This document shows positions 31,154 through 39,518 of a DNA stretch of 46,691 bases, in pieces. The DNA is taken from NCBI GenBank assembly GCA_938015295.1, contig CALLQB010000036.1, forward strand, positions 1 through 46,691, given 5' to 3'. Within the stretch, counting starts at the first letter, position 1; every line of letters starts with the position of its first letter. Below the pieces are notes generated by a model. That model saw only the letters and a list, made by a program, of their open reading frames with translations, ran no database searches and was not told the DNA's origin. The position numbers and the translations under genes are program-made. Source of the DNA: an uncultured Acidimicrobiales bacterium. GTDB taxonomy: Bacteria > Actinomycetota > Acidimicrobiia > Acidimicrobiales > SHLQ01.

Positions 31154-32446
31154 ATGTCACCCGGTCAGGTAGAAGAAGTAGACAAAAACGCTGCGGACGC
31201 CGCGCCCAAGTTGCTGCGGCTCGCTCAGCTTCGACAGCGCTCGGCGGAAATTGCCGACTCACGTTCGGTCGCGACGCCTGCCTCCTTGTCGACCGCAGCG
31301 ACGACCTTGACGCGCGATCGAAGCATTGATGTTGTTCGCGGACTGTGCCTTATCTCGATGGCGGTTGGACATATGGCCAAGAACAGCGAAAACGGGTCGG
31401 TGGTGAGCAAGGTGGTTCACGCTCCCCTTGTGGTCGACGGCGCTTCCGGTTTCATCTTTCTGTCCGGGGTTTCGTTAGCCATCGCCGATCAGGCCCGCGT
31501 TCGGAAGGGCTGGAGCATCGCCCGGCGGGCTCGGTGGATGCTCAGCCGCGCAGTGGTGCTCTATGTCCTGCACCTCGTCCTGACGGTCGCCGTTGTCGTC
31601 TTGGCAGCGAGCAGCGCGTGGTACGGGCCCGACCTCGGGTCGGCTGCTCGCGACGGTCTCACGGCGTCGGTTTTTGGCGAGATTGTGCTTCTGCAGCTGA
31701 TGATCCCGTATCTCGATGTGCTGCCGCTCTATACCATCTTCATCGCCTTCCTGGCACCCATCGTGCTGCTCGGCCCACGGGTGCACCCGCGTACCCTGGC
31801 GTCGCTCAGCATTGCCCTCTACGTGTTTAGCCAATGGCTACCCGAAAACACAGCGCTCACCCGACCCGATGGCCAAGTATCGTGGGTGCTCGGCGCCTGG
31901 CAATTGCTGTTTGTCGCCGGAGTTCTTCTCGGTGCTCGGTGGAACGAAGTTCGAGAGTTCCTTACTGGCCCAGGCCTTACCGGCGGGATGATCGTCGGCA
32001 CATCGGCGCTCATTGGCATTGCGGCTTTGCGAGTCGGTGGTCTTCTGACTGTGCGACTCACCGACGACTTCGGCGACGCCGACCTGACCGACTTTTTTGA
32101 CGCGGTGTTCGGCAAGGCCGCGCTCGAACCTCCGCGCCTCATCGCCACCCTGTGTTTCGGCACGTTGACGTACCTGGCCGTCGACCTCGCCGCCAAGCGC
32201 CTCGAGCAGCCACACACGTCAGCTCTCGGTATGGCTGGTTGGTTGTTCCGCCGAGTTGAGCAACTCGGCGCCAAGGGTCTTCGTTCCTTCCTCGTTTCGT
32301 GCGCGGTCGCCGTGGCCTTCTGGATGACGGTGCAACCTAACCCCAGCCAGTTCGCCCACCTACTGGCGGCACTCGGCGTGGTCGCGATCATGAGCGCCTT
32401 TGCCGCCATGCCCCAGTTGGCCCGAGGCAAGCCCTGGTCAATGTAA
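31154..32446 (+). CDS. OpgC-family polytopic membrane protein
   Basis: A 430-residue inner-membrane protein. An N-terminal soluble stretch of about 55 residues is followed by TRDRSIDVVRGLCLISMAVGH and GFIFLSGVSLAIADQA, the entry signature of the OpgC domain, and then about nine further hydrophobic helices. OpgC in proteobacteria succinylates periplasmic glucans; in actinobacteria these proteins are probably acyl- or succinyltransferases of envelope glycans, unproven here. The ATG at 31154 is the first Met in frame that follows the divergent gene. Confidence 0.85.
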   Translation: MSPGQVEEVDKNAADAAPKLLRLAQLRQRSAEIADSRSVATPASLSTAATTLTRDRSIDVVRGLCLISMAVGHMAKNSENGSVVSKVVHAPLVVDGASGFIFLSGVSLAIADQARVRKGWSIARRARWMLSRAVVLYVLHLVLTVAVVVLAASSAWYGPDLGSAARDGLTASVFGEIVLLQLMIPYLDVLPLYTIFIAFLAPIVLLGPRVHPRTLASLSIALYVFSQWLPENTALTRPDGQVSWVLGAWQLLFVAGVLLGARWNEVREFLTGPGLTGGMIVGTSALIGIAALRVGGLLTVRLTDDFGDADLTDFFDAVFGKAALEPPRLIATLCFGTLTYLAVDLAAKRLEQPHTSALGMAGWLFRRVEQLGAKGLRSFLVSCAVAVAFWMTVQPNPSQFAHLLAALGVVAIMSAFAAMPQLARGKPWSM

Positions 32447-32494
32447 TCCACCCGGAGATTTGCAGAGCGCGAGCCGAGCGGCGATCGTACGCAG

Positions 32495-33289
32495 ATGGAA
32501 CTCGAGACCCTCACCTATCAAGCCAATAGCGACACTGGCGTCGGCCATATTCATTTCAATCGACCGGAGGGCGCCAATGCTGTGAGCGTGAAGTTCAGCA
32601 CTGAGCTGCGCAAGGTCATGCTTGAAATCGAGTGGGACGACGATATTCGCGCGGTGGCCGTAACGGCCGAGGGCAAAATCTTCTGCGGAGGCGGCGACCT
32701 CAAGGAGTTCCATGCAGCCGGGAGCGACCTGCCCAAACTCGCGGCCGACTTTCTCACTGACTTTCACGGCGCCGTGTACAAAATGAACCGGATCCCAAAA
32801 CCATTTGTGGCCGGCGTTCGTGGCGCTGCTGGCGGGGCAGGCCTTTCGCTGATGAGCGCCTTCGATCTCGTCATTAGCTCTGATCAAGCCAAATACACGA
32901 TGGCCTATACGCGCGCCGGCATGACTCCCGACGGCACTTCGAGCTACTTCATCGCCCGCCACATTGGGCTGCGACGAATGCTCGACCTCACACTCACCAA
33001 TCGGGTACTCACCGCCGACGAGGCCGAAAACTGGGGCCTGGTGAACCGCGTGGTGCCCGACGCCGACGTCGACTCATCAACCCTCGACCTGGCTACCACC
33101 CTTGCCGCCGGATCACCGTACGCGACCGGCAACGCCAAGACGGTCATCTATCACGGCTACGAGACCACCCTTGAACAAGCGGGCGAGTTTGAAGGCACGA
33201 TGATCACCGGCGCAATGGCGGGCAACGATGGTCAAGAAGGCATCGCCGCCTTTGTCGAGAAGCGTCCACCAGAGTGGACCGGAAGCTGA
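32495..33289 (+). CDS. Enoyl-CoA hydratase/isomerase family
   Basis: A 264-residue crotonase with oxyanion-hole segments GKIFCGGGDLKEF and VRGAAGGAGLSLMSA. The catalytic segment is AGMTPDGTSSYFIAR, with Asp rather than Glu at the second position, as in the isomerase-like subgroup (for example PaaG-type). It lies 48 nt after the OpgC gene and 22 nt before the aldehyde dehydrogenase gene, so it and the ALDH are likely co-transcribed. It may act in beta-oxidation of side chains; the substrate is unknown. Confidence 0.9.
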   Translation: MELETLTYQANSDTGVGHIHFNRPEGANAVSVKFSTELRKVMLEIEWDDDIRAVAVTAEGKIFCGGGDLKEFHAAGSDLPKLAADFLTDFHGAVYKMNRIPKPFVAGVRGAAGGAGLSLMSAFDLVISSDQAKYTMAYTRAGMTPDGTSSYFIARHIGLRRMLDLTLTNRVLTADEAENWGLVNRVVPDADVDSSTLDLATTLAAGSPYATGNAKTVIYHGYETTLEQAGEFEGTMITGAMAGNDGQEGIAAFVEKRPPEWTGS

Positions 33290-33311
33290 CAATTTCCGAT
33301 ACGTTGCGATC

Positions 33312-34754
33312 ATGATCGATCGCAAAAACTTTTACATCAACGGCCAGTGGGTCGCTCCTTCCCAGCCAAACGACTTTGACGTCGTCAACCCTTCGACCGA
33401 GGAGGTGGCGGCGATCATTTCGCTCGGAGGACAGGCCGACACCGACGCTGCAGTAGGTGCCGCCAAGGCCGCTTTTTGGCCTTGGGCAGAAACGCCTCTT
33501 GAGGATCGCATTGCGCTCATTGAGAAGCTTTACGAAAACTACAAGGCGCGTAGCGCAGAGATGGCCGAGGCGATTTCGATCGAGATGGGTGCGCCTATCT
33601 CACTGTCGCAGACTGCCCAGGTTGGTGCGGGTGCCGGCCACATCAAAGGAGCTATCAACGCTCTCAGAGCCTTCGCGTTCGATCGGCCTCTTGGCGATCA
33701 CGCTCCAGGCGACCGCATTTTGTATGAACCGGTCGGCGTCTGTGCGCTCATTACCCCCTGGAACTGGCCCATGAATCAGGTCACGCTCAAGGTCGTTCCC
33801 GCACTCGGTGTCGGCTGCACCATGGTGCTGAAACCATCTGAAGTTGCACCACTTTCGTCGGCGTTGTTCGCTGAGATGATCGATGATGCTGGCTTCCCGG
33901 CCGGTGTTTTCAACATGGTGCAGGGCGACGGCGAAGGCGTCGGAACCCAACTCTCTGGTCACCCAGATGTCGACATGGTGTCGTTTACTGGTTCGACTCG
34001 TGCTGGAGTGGCCATCACCAAGAACTCTGCCGACACGGTCAAGCGGGTAGCGCTCGAACTCGGCGGCAAAGGAGCAAATATTGTGTTCGCTGACGCGGAC
34101 GAAAAGGCAGTGAGCCGCGGCGTTCGTCAATGTTTCATGAACAGCGGCCAATCGTGCAACGCCCCGACCCGCATGCTGGTACAGCGAGACATCTATGACG
34201 ACGCCCTGGCGATCGCCGCCGATGTCGCCGAGAAGACCGCGGTCGATATCGCAGCCAACGAGGGCCGCCATATCGGACCGGTCGTTTCCCAGGTGCAGTA
34301 CGACAAGATTCAGGCGTTGATCGCCAAGGGTGAAGCGGAAGGTGCACGGATGATCGCTGGCGGCACGGGGCGTCCCGAGGGTCACGACGTTGGGTACTTC
34401 GTGCGGCCAACGGTCTTTGCCGATGTCACCCCTGACATGACGATTGCCAAAGAGGAGATCTTCGGTCCGGTGCTGTCGATTCTGCCGTTCGACACCGAAG
34501 AGGAAGCGCTGGCCATCGCCAACGACACCAATTACGGTCTCACAAACTATGTACAGACCTCAGATGTCGACAAGGCTCAGCGTCTCGCGCGACGGCTTCG
34601 TTCTGGCATGGTCGAGATGAACGGCCAGCCACGCGGCGCTGGTGCGCCCTTCGGTGGCTACGGGCAATCGGGCAACGGTCGCGAAGGCGGAGCGTGGGGC
34701 CTCGAAGAATTCCTCGAGGTCAAGTCAGTCTCGGGCTGGGTACCTGCCGAGTAG
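33312..34754 (+). CDS. NAD(P)-dependent aldehyde dehydrogenase
   Basis: A 480-residue ALDH. The general base is Glu249 (VALELGGKGANIV) and the nucleophile Cys282 (NSGQSCNAPTR); ITPWNWP and FTGSTRAG line the cofactor site, and EEIFGPVLS is the C-terminal family motif. It should oxidise an aldehyde to the acid. ATG at 33312. It sits after the enoyl-CoA hydratase gene and converges on the VOC-family gene after 14 nt. Broad-specificity ALDH is the safest label. Confidence 0.95.
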   Translation: MIDRKNFYINGQWVAPSQPNDFDVVNPSTEEVAAIISLGGQADTDAAVGAAKAAFWPWAETPLEDRIALIEKLYENYKARSAEMAEAISIEMGAPISLSQTAQVGAGAGHIKGAINALRAFAFDRPLGDHAPGDRILYEPVGVCALITPWNWPMNQVTLKVVPALGVGCTMVLKPSEVAPLSSALFAEMIDDAGFPAGVFNMVQGDGEGVGTQLSGHPDVDMVSFTGSTRAGVAITKNSADTVKRVALELGGKGANIVFADADEKAVSRGVRQCFMNSGQSCNAPTRMLVQRDIYDDALAIAADVAEKTAVDIAANEGRHIGPVVSQVQYDKIQALIAKGEAEGARMIAGGTGRPEGHDVGYFVRPTVFADVTPDMTIAKEEIFGPVLSILPFDTEEEALAIANDTNYGLTNYVQTSDVDKAQRLARRLRSGMVEMNGQPRGAGAPFGGYGQSGNGREGGAWGLEEFLEVKSVSGWVPAE

Positions 34755-34768
34755 AGCAACGGTTCGAC

Positions 34769-35572
34769 TTACGAAACAAGATTCACCCGCAGGCCAGCCA
34801 CCACAACCTGATCGTCGTCGACATACCGGTCGCGAGCTTTTGCTCCGGCCAGTATGTCGGCGCGACCTGGTGCCACGACATCGATGGCGCCAAGGCCTTC
34901 GCCGCGGCCATCGACGGCTTCGACAAAACGAATCGTCGACGGGTTGATGTCGCTTCCGCCGCGCTCGCCGAACGACATCGTCGGATTTCCCGATGCGTCG
35001 TCGACGAGGTCGATCTCGGCGATCGCCGACCATCGATCTGCCAGACGCTGGGGATCGGGGCTTTGCAGCTCGGCGCCGCAGATCGCGGTGACTCGGTCGG
35101 TTCGTACAAATGACTGCCAATTCTTTCCAGCCGGCCACCACGGGCCATCGCTTCGGTCGTCGACCGCATTGGTCATCTGCTCCATCTCGAAGAACGAGCC
35201 GCCTGTATCGGCGGGGTGCAGCTGGATGCCGTCGTGACCGTCCTCGGCATGCGGGAAGTCAAAGGCAACACGCACACCGAGCTCTGCAACTCGGCTTCGG
35301 CGGTGTTGCAGGTCGTCGACTTGCGTGATGACCATATAGCCGGTGTCGCCTCCTCGACGATCGATATAGCGGCCTGCGGCAGTACCTGGCACTGTTGGCG
35401 TAACCACTTCAAGAAACTGCGAACCCAATGGCCACAGCGTGTTCTTCAAGCCAAAGGTGGCCACGCCTGGATCGGTGAAACAGGCCTCGAGACCAAGAAT
35501 CATCGACATGTCAAGTGAAGCCTCGCGAAGGTCCGTTGCGGCGATCGCAACCTGGCGAAGCCGAATCCACAT
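34769..35572 (-). CDS. Glyoxalase/VOC-like domain protein
   Basis: A 267-residue protein with two VOC-like halves. It starts WIRLRQVAIAATDLREA, typical of the first beta strand, and the second half begins near residue 160 (TAICGAELQSPDPQRLADRW). Glyoxalase-like-domain proteins include dioxygenases, isomerases and metal-free binding proteins. No clean His/Glu metal set could be assigned. It is the distal gene of a minus-strand run with nitroreductase, DUF1330 and cupin genes. Confidence 0.82.
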   Translation of the reverse strand: MWIRLRQVAIAATDLREASLDMSMILGLEACFTDPGVATFGLKNTLWPLGSQFLEVVTPTVPGTAAGRYIDRRGGDTGYMVITQVDDLQHRRSRVAELGVRVAFDFPHAEDGHDGIQLHPADTGGSFFEMEQMTNAVDDRSDGPWWPAGKNWQSFVRTDRVTAICGAELQSPDPQRLADRWSAIAEIDLVDDASGNPTMSFGERGGSDINPSTIRFVEAVDGRGEGLGAIDVVAPGRADILAGAKARDRYVDDDQVVVAGLRVNLVS

Positions 35573-35575
35573 AGG

Positions 35576-36076
35576 TCAGCTCCAGGTGTTGTGACGGACC
35601 AGTTCCTCGAGTGCGACGCGTTCTCGCTTGAGCGGGCTGTCGGGCGCATCCGCAACAGGCCAACCCATCGTGATGATCATCGGCATTTCCCAATCGGCAG
35701 GAAGGCCCACCGCAGCGCGTGCCTTGTCGGCGTGCTGCAGGGTGACCGGGCAGCTTGCGAGCCCCTCAGCGTGGCCGGCGACCATCATGTTCTGGGCTTG
35801 GCGGCCGACATCGAAAAGCCGAAGAAGCGGGGCTGGCGAAGCGAACCCGATGATGAGCGGAGCGCTTCCGATCCAGGACGCGAAGTCACCTGCTTCAACT
35901 AGTGCATCCTGCACAGCCTGGTCGGTGATCAGCATCAGCCGGTTGGCCTCGGAATTCTTGGCACTTCCCGCCATGCGACCGGCCTGAAGCACACGTTGCA
36001 GAACCTCGCCCTCGACAGGTTGATCGGTGTAGTGCCGAACGTCGCGCTTCGAAACGATTGCTTTGTAGGTGTCCAT
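35576..36076 (-). CDS. Nitroreductase-family protein
   Basis: A 166-residue FMN-dependent nitroreductase-fold protein. The N-terminus carries SKRDVRHYTDQPV, the FMN/NADH-binding family signature, and AGRMAGSAKNSEANRLMLI plus the helix VGRQAQNMMVAGHAEGLASC follow. It is shorter than the usual 190-220 residues. Family members reduce nitro groups, quinones or enones with NAD(P)H. It is separated from the VOC gene by 3 nt and from the DUF1330 gene by 14 nt, so a shared transcript is expected. Confidence 0.9.
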   Translation of the reverse strand: MDTYKAIVSKRDVRHYTDQPVEGEVLQRVLQAGRMAGSAKNSEANRLMLITDQAVQDALVEAGDFASWIGSAPLIIGFASPAPLLRLFDVGRQAQNMMVAGHAEGLASCPVTLQHADKARAAVGLPADWEMPMIITMGWPVADAPDSPLKRERVALEELVRHNTWS

Positions 36077-36090
36077 AACGAAGTATCGCG

Positions 36091-36378
36091 CTAGATCCCC
36101 GCAACAATCGCCATCGTCGCATCACTACTCGCCCGACGTGTCGCAGAGATCGACTGGTACCTGTCGGATTTGTACCACGCGGTCGCCTGTTCGACGCTCG
36201 CGAACTCGATCATCACGGTGCGGCCGGGAGGCCACTGGCCTTCGAGCACGTCGGGGTTGTCTTCGACGATCAGGACCTTCCCGCCGTACGGCACCAACGT
36301 CGGGGCAAACTGCGCTGTGTACTTGCCGAAATCTTCGGCGTTGGTGATGTTGACGTGGGCCAGTACGTAGGCAGACAT
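36091..36378 (-). CDS. DUF1330-family small protein
   Basis: A 95-residue ferredoxin-like alpha/beta protein. The family signature is clear in YVLAHVNITNAEDFGKYTAQ, GGKVLIVEDNPDVLEGQW and VMIEFASVEQATAWYKSD. DUF1330 proteins have no assigned reaction; they are dimeric alpha-beta-barrel relatives often found near catabolic genes. It precedes the nitroreductase gene by 14 nt and follows the cupin gene by 9 nt. Confidence 0.92.
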   Translation of the reverse strand: MSAYVLAHVNITNAEDFGKYTAQFAPTLVPYGGKVLIVEDNPDVLEGQWPPGRTVMIEFASVEQATAWYKSDRYQSISATRRASSDATMAIVAGI

Positions 36379-36387
36379 GCAGCGACT

Positions 36388-36729
36388 TTAGGCCACGATG
36401 AAGTAGATCTTCTTCATTGCTTCGACCACGTGCCAGGTGCCCGCCCAGCCCTTCGGCAGAAAGAACATGTCACCTGCGTGGAGGTCGTGCACCGACCCAT
36501 CGGCGTTGGTGATGCGAAGATGCCCCTCGGTGATGACCATCACTTCGTTCACCGTGTAGTCGGTCTCGTTCCAGCTGCCTTCAGTCGATGACCAAACGCC
36601 GCTGTCGATGGCGCCCTCGGTCAATGCTGCGTACCTCCAGGTTGGGTTGCCGGCGGCCGCCGCGGGTTGTTCTGGGTCGGGTTCAAGGTTTGCGAATAGC
36701 TGCTCAACGTTGCCAAATGCTGCTTCCAT
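36388..36729 (-). CDS. Cupin-domain protein
   Basis: A 113-residue single-cupin protein, cupin_3-like. The two cupin blocks are NEVMVITEGHLRITNADGS and GDMFFLPKGWAGTWHVVEA; EVMVITEGH and TWHVV provide metal-ligand candidates. The family includes ureidoglycine aminohydrolase-like and small sensor proteins. It is the first gene of the minus-strand run cupin-DUF1330-nitroreductase-VOC. Its start is 85 nt from the beginning of the small plus-strand frame at 36815. Confidence 0.9.
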   Translation of the reverse strand: MEAAFGNVEQLFANLEPDPEQPAAAAGNPTWRYAALTEGAIDSGVWSSTEGSWNETDYTVNEVMVITEGHLRITNADGSVHDLHAGDMFFLPKGWAGTWHVVEAMKKIYFIVA

Positions 36730-36814
36730 GGACGGACTTTAGCGTTGTTGCCTTTGCGCCTCTTGCTCAGAAAGGTGCCTCGGGCAGCGCGCAAGCGAGC
36801 TCGAGGGGAGCACT

Positions 36815-37015
36815 ATGAGCGTCGCAGGTAACCAAGCACCCAAAACCCCCGAAATTTTGTTCAGAAGTGACCGCGCGCGGTCACTTTGCAACAAAATTTG
36901 GGGTTGGGGTTGTACGTTCTGGGGGTGGATGAGCTTGGCGATACTGGTGCACTCGGCGATCGTGGCGGTTTTGGCGCGGCTGGCGGGCCGGCGAGTCCGC
37001 TGGCATCGGCTGTAG
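36815..37015 (+). CDS. Doubtful 66-codon frame reading through a palindrome
   Basis: ATG at 36815 has GAGGGGAG 4 nt upstream, a good ribosome-binding site, and the frame runs 66 codons with a hydrophobic stretch near residues 38-54. But residues about 11-30 are encoded by the 57-nt palindrome at 36847-36903, and the rest overlaps the DUF1214 gene out of frame. It may be the original start of the DUF1214 gene, shifted by insertion of the palindrome. I consider a real separate protein unlikely. Confidence 0.25.
   Translation: MSVAGNQAPKTPEILFRSDRARSLCNKIWGWGCTFWGWMSLAILVHSAIVAVLARLAGRRVRWHRL
36847..36903. repeat. REP-like 57-nt imperfect palindrome
   Basis: The core at 36865-36886 is a perfect 22-bp palindrome centred on CCGCG/CGCGG (AAGTGACCGCG and its complement). 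After a 3x3 internal loop come perfect 10-bp arms AAATTTTGTT (36852-36861) and AACAAAATTT (36890-36899), and CCCC (36847-36850) pairs with GGGG (36900-36903) around a bulged G. It reads as similar peptides on both strands, as mobile palindromic repeats do. It lies in the 5' region of the DUF1214 gene. Confidence 0.8.
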
Positions 37016-38289
37016 AACGCGCTTGCGATCGGATCCGTGCTCTTGGCCGGCACCTCACGCACCCGGCCCACGATGGCAACGAGCGGCAGCAGCCGGATAC
37101 CGACCTGAGCGACACCGACCCGAGCGACACCGACCCGAGCGACACCGACACCGACCTGAGCCATAGCGACAGCGACAGCGACTTTCGCGACGGCGACAGC
37201 GACTTTCGCGACGGCGAGCAGGGAGCTGTTGAGGCGGTGGAACATCTGGTTGACCAGTTGGTTGTGTGGTTCAGCTGGGAAACGTTGCACGCCGATTCTT
37301 GTCGCCCGGCGTTCCACCGGCACAACGACCTCATCAGCCAATGGGGCGGCCCCAACGCCGACAACGTCTACCGTCACGCCCGCATTGATCCGTCCCGCCG
37401 GTACGTCGTGCGAGGTCGGATGCACAGCTGCGACGAGTTCCTGTTGGCTATCCGAGCAGGCTTCATGCATCGCCCGGTGTGGGGCACCCTTGGCCAGGTA
37501 ACCGCCAGCGAGCTCGGCATTGCGCCGGGCGACGACTTCGAGCTGCACTTCGGCGGCGACCACCCCAAAGCCATCGACCTTCCTGATAGCGCGATCATGT
37601 TGTCGGTGCGCGAGTACTACTTCGATTGGCGAGCGGAGGAACCTGCCACTTTCACCATCGAGTGCCTCGACCCCGAACCGCCCATGGTTCTCACGGCCGA
37701 CGTGTTGGCACACCGGATCGATGAATCAATGAACGAGATCGAAGAATCAATCGCCTACTGGAACACCTACCTCGCCGACAACCGGGCCGAACGGACCGAC
37801 AACAGCTTCGCCGCGAACACGCTGACCGTTGGCAAGGGCCTATCGATCGCCCGCTATGAATTCTGTTTCTGGGATCTCGGCGCAGACCAGGCCCTGGTAA
37901 TCGAATGCGACGAACCTGATGCTCGCTACTGGGCGGTGCAGCTCTACACCATGCAGAATTTCGAACTGGTCGACCCGTTCGGCTCGGTGACTAGTCGAAA
38001 CCACACACAAACAACCCGTTCACCAGATGGACGGGTACGTTTCGTCCTCGCAGCGAGCGACCCTGGTCATGCCAACTGGCTCGACACCACCAACCGACGA
38101 CAGGGTCTCTGCACGTTGCGCTGGTTCTGGCCCCACAGCGACCAACGCCCAACGGTGTCGACCTCGGTGATGAACGTCGACGACGTGGCCAGGTTCTTGG
38201 CGGAGAACGAACCCCAAGCGACTCCCAAAGAGCGAGCCGATGAGCTGGCGACTCGCCAGAATCACCTTCGGTGGAGGTTTCGCACCTAG
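36925..38289 (+). CDS. DUF1214-domain protein with Asp/Ser-rich repeat insert
   Basis: A protein of about 454 residues. The C-terminal half carries the DUF1214 pattern: FCFWDLGADQALVIECDEPDA region, WAVQLYTMQNFELVDPFGSV, DGRVRFVLAASDPGHANWLD and TLRWFW. The N-terminal helix (ASAVERACDRIRALGRHL) is separated from the next by a low-complexity acidic insert (about 60-97) made by tandem DNA repeats. No signal peptide is seen. The GTG at 36925 is a tentative start; the frame is open upstream to TTG at 36886 inside the palindrome. Its stop overlaps the GTG of the sulfotransferase-like gene by one base. Function of DUF1214 is not established. Confidence 0.82.
   Translation: MDELGDTGALGDRGGFGAAGGPASPLASAVERACDRIRALGRHLTHPAHDGNERQQPDTDLSDTDPSDTDPSDTDTDLSHSDSDSDFRDGDSDFRDGEQGAVEAVEHLVDQLVVWFSWETLHADSCRPAFHRHNDLISQWGGPNADNVYRHARIDPSRRYVVRGRMHSCDEFLLAIRAGFMHRPVWGTLGQVTASELGIAPGDDFELHFGGDHPKAIDLPDSAIMLSVREYYFDWRAEEPATFTIECLDPEPPMVLTADVLAHRIDESMNEIEESIAYWNTYLADNRAERTDNSFAANTLTVGKGLSIARYEFCFWDLGADQALVIECDEPDARYWAVQLYTMQNFELVDPFGSVTSRNHTQTTRSPDGRVRFVLAASDPGHANWLDTTNRRQGLCTLRWFWPHSDQRPTVSTSVMNVDDVARFLAENEPQATPKERADELATRQNHLRWRFRT
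37102..37215 (+). repeat. In-frame tandem repeats in the DUF1214 gene
   Basis: Three 15-bp units, GACC(T/C)GAGCGACACC, at 37102-37146 encode Asp-Leu/Pro-Ser-Asp-Thr. Two identical 21-bp units starting GACAGCGACTTTCGCGAC lie at 37174-37194 and 37195-37215. All units keep the reading frame, so copy-number change would lengthen or shorten a flexible acidic linker without a frameshift. Confidence 0.9.
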
Positions 38290-39518
38290 TGGCTTGGACG
38301 CCGCAGCCCATGGCCGACTGGGTCCACGCAGCCAACCGAGGCGACTTGGTCGAGTTCAGGCCCGACCCCGAACCCTTCGTCGCAAAGGACCTGGTGGCAG
38401 CGGCAATCGAACGAACCGGCTACACGCCCACCGACACCAGCTGGATGGAACCGCTCGACATCTTCTGCACGGCGCTAGACGCCGAGGCAAACCTGACACC
38501 ACTTGGACGCTGGGCTACGCAGCGATATCTCGCCCGTCTACTCGACGGCGCGCTGCAGATCGAAAAGTACGAACAGGGTGACCCTGCGGTGGCTGAGGAG
38601 ACCGTCGCGGCTCCGATCTTTATTACCGGTGCTCCTCGCACCGGCACTACCGCTGTGCACCGTCTCTTGGCCGCCACTGAAAAGCTGCGGGCCACCGAGG
38701 CGTGGGAAGTACTGATGCCCGTGCCACCACCACAAGCCGAGACACACTCGATCGATCCCCGCATTAGGCAACTTGCGCCAGAACTTATGTTTCCGCAATC
38801 GGTAGCGGCCGGCCTTGCAGCAATACATAGCTATTCGGCGCGCATGCCCAAAGAATGCCTCTCGGCAATGGCGTTCGCCTTTCGCACCGAGGAGTTCGTG
38901 AGCCGCTACCACGTGCCGTCGTATGCCGCATGGCTACGAACCGCCGACATGACCCCGGCCTACGAGTTACATCGCCGAGTGTTGCGGATTTTGCAACGAC
39001 GGATGCCGACCGAACGGTGGGTGCTGAAGTCGCCAGTGCATCTGCAGGCCATTCCCGAACTCGTGGCCACCTATCCTGACGCAAGCTTTGTCATCACCCA
39101 CCGCGAGCCCGAGGCGGTGCTCGCGTCTGTTTCTAGTCTTGTCGCCAATCTCCAGTCGGCCTTCTCTGACCAGGTCGACCCGGGCACCATCGGCCGCTAC
39201 CACCTCGAGTTGTACAGCGACAGTCTCAATCGGTTGGTCGATCACGTCGACGGTGGCGTTCTCGCTCATGCACCACTGGTGCACCTCGCTCATGGCGATA
39301 TCGTGACCGACGCCATCTCGGAGGTGCAGCGGGCGTTCGAAGGGCTCGAAGTGCGCTACACCGACGCTGCCGCAACAGCGGTTGCAACAGCAGCGTCGGT
39401 CGAGCGAGACGACGCACCGGGCCGTCACCACTACGATCTGGACGATTTCGGTATCGACCCCGCGGCTGTCACCCAACTTTTCGACCGCTACCGACATCGG
39501 TTTCTGGAGACTAGATGA
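38289..39518 (+). CDS. Sulfotransferase-family protein (Sulfotransfer_3-like)
   Basis: A 409-residue protein with the 5'-phosphosulfate loop FITGAPRTGTTAVHRLL and the 3'-phosphate-site region RWVLKSPVHLQAIPEL plus FVITHREPEAVLASVSSL. These are the PAPS-binding signatures of the large actinobacterial sulfotransferase family, which would transfer sulfate to a hydroxyl, though many members remain uncharacterised. GTG at 38289 is preferred over GTG at 38271 because GGAGG lies 11 nt before it and it overlaps the preceding stop by one base. Downstream it overlaps the thioesterase gene (ATGA). Confidence 0.88.
   Translation: MAWTPQPMADWVHAANRGDLVEFRPDPEPFVAKDLVAAAIERTGYTPTDTSWMEPLDIFCTALDAEANLTPLGRWATQRYLARLLDGALQIEKYEQGDPAVAEETVAAPIFITGAPRTGTTAVHRLLAATEKLRATEAWEVLMPVPPPQAETHSIDPRIRQLAPELMFPQSVAAGLAAIHSYSARMPKECLSAMAFAFRTEEFVSRYHVPSYAAWLRTADMTPAYELHRRVLRILQRRMPTERWVLKSPVHLQAIPELVATYPDASFVITHREPEAVLASVSSLVANLQSAFSDQVDPGTIGRYHLELYSDSLNRLVDHVDGGVLAHAPLVHLAHGDIVTDAISEVQRAFEGLEVRYTDAAATAVATAASVERDDAPGRHHYDLDDFGIDPAAVTQLFDRYRHRFLETR

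Noticed and set aside
37102..37215. CRISPR-like array
   Set aside because: The repeats are directly adjacent, without spacers, and keep a reading frame; no cas genes are in the window.
36739..37713. A long minus-strand frame opposite the DUF1214 gene
   Set aside because: It runs against DUF1214 motifs, has repetitive Val/Ala composition from the tandem repeat, and part of it is the palindrome read on the other strand.
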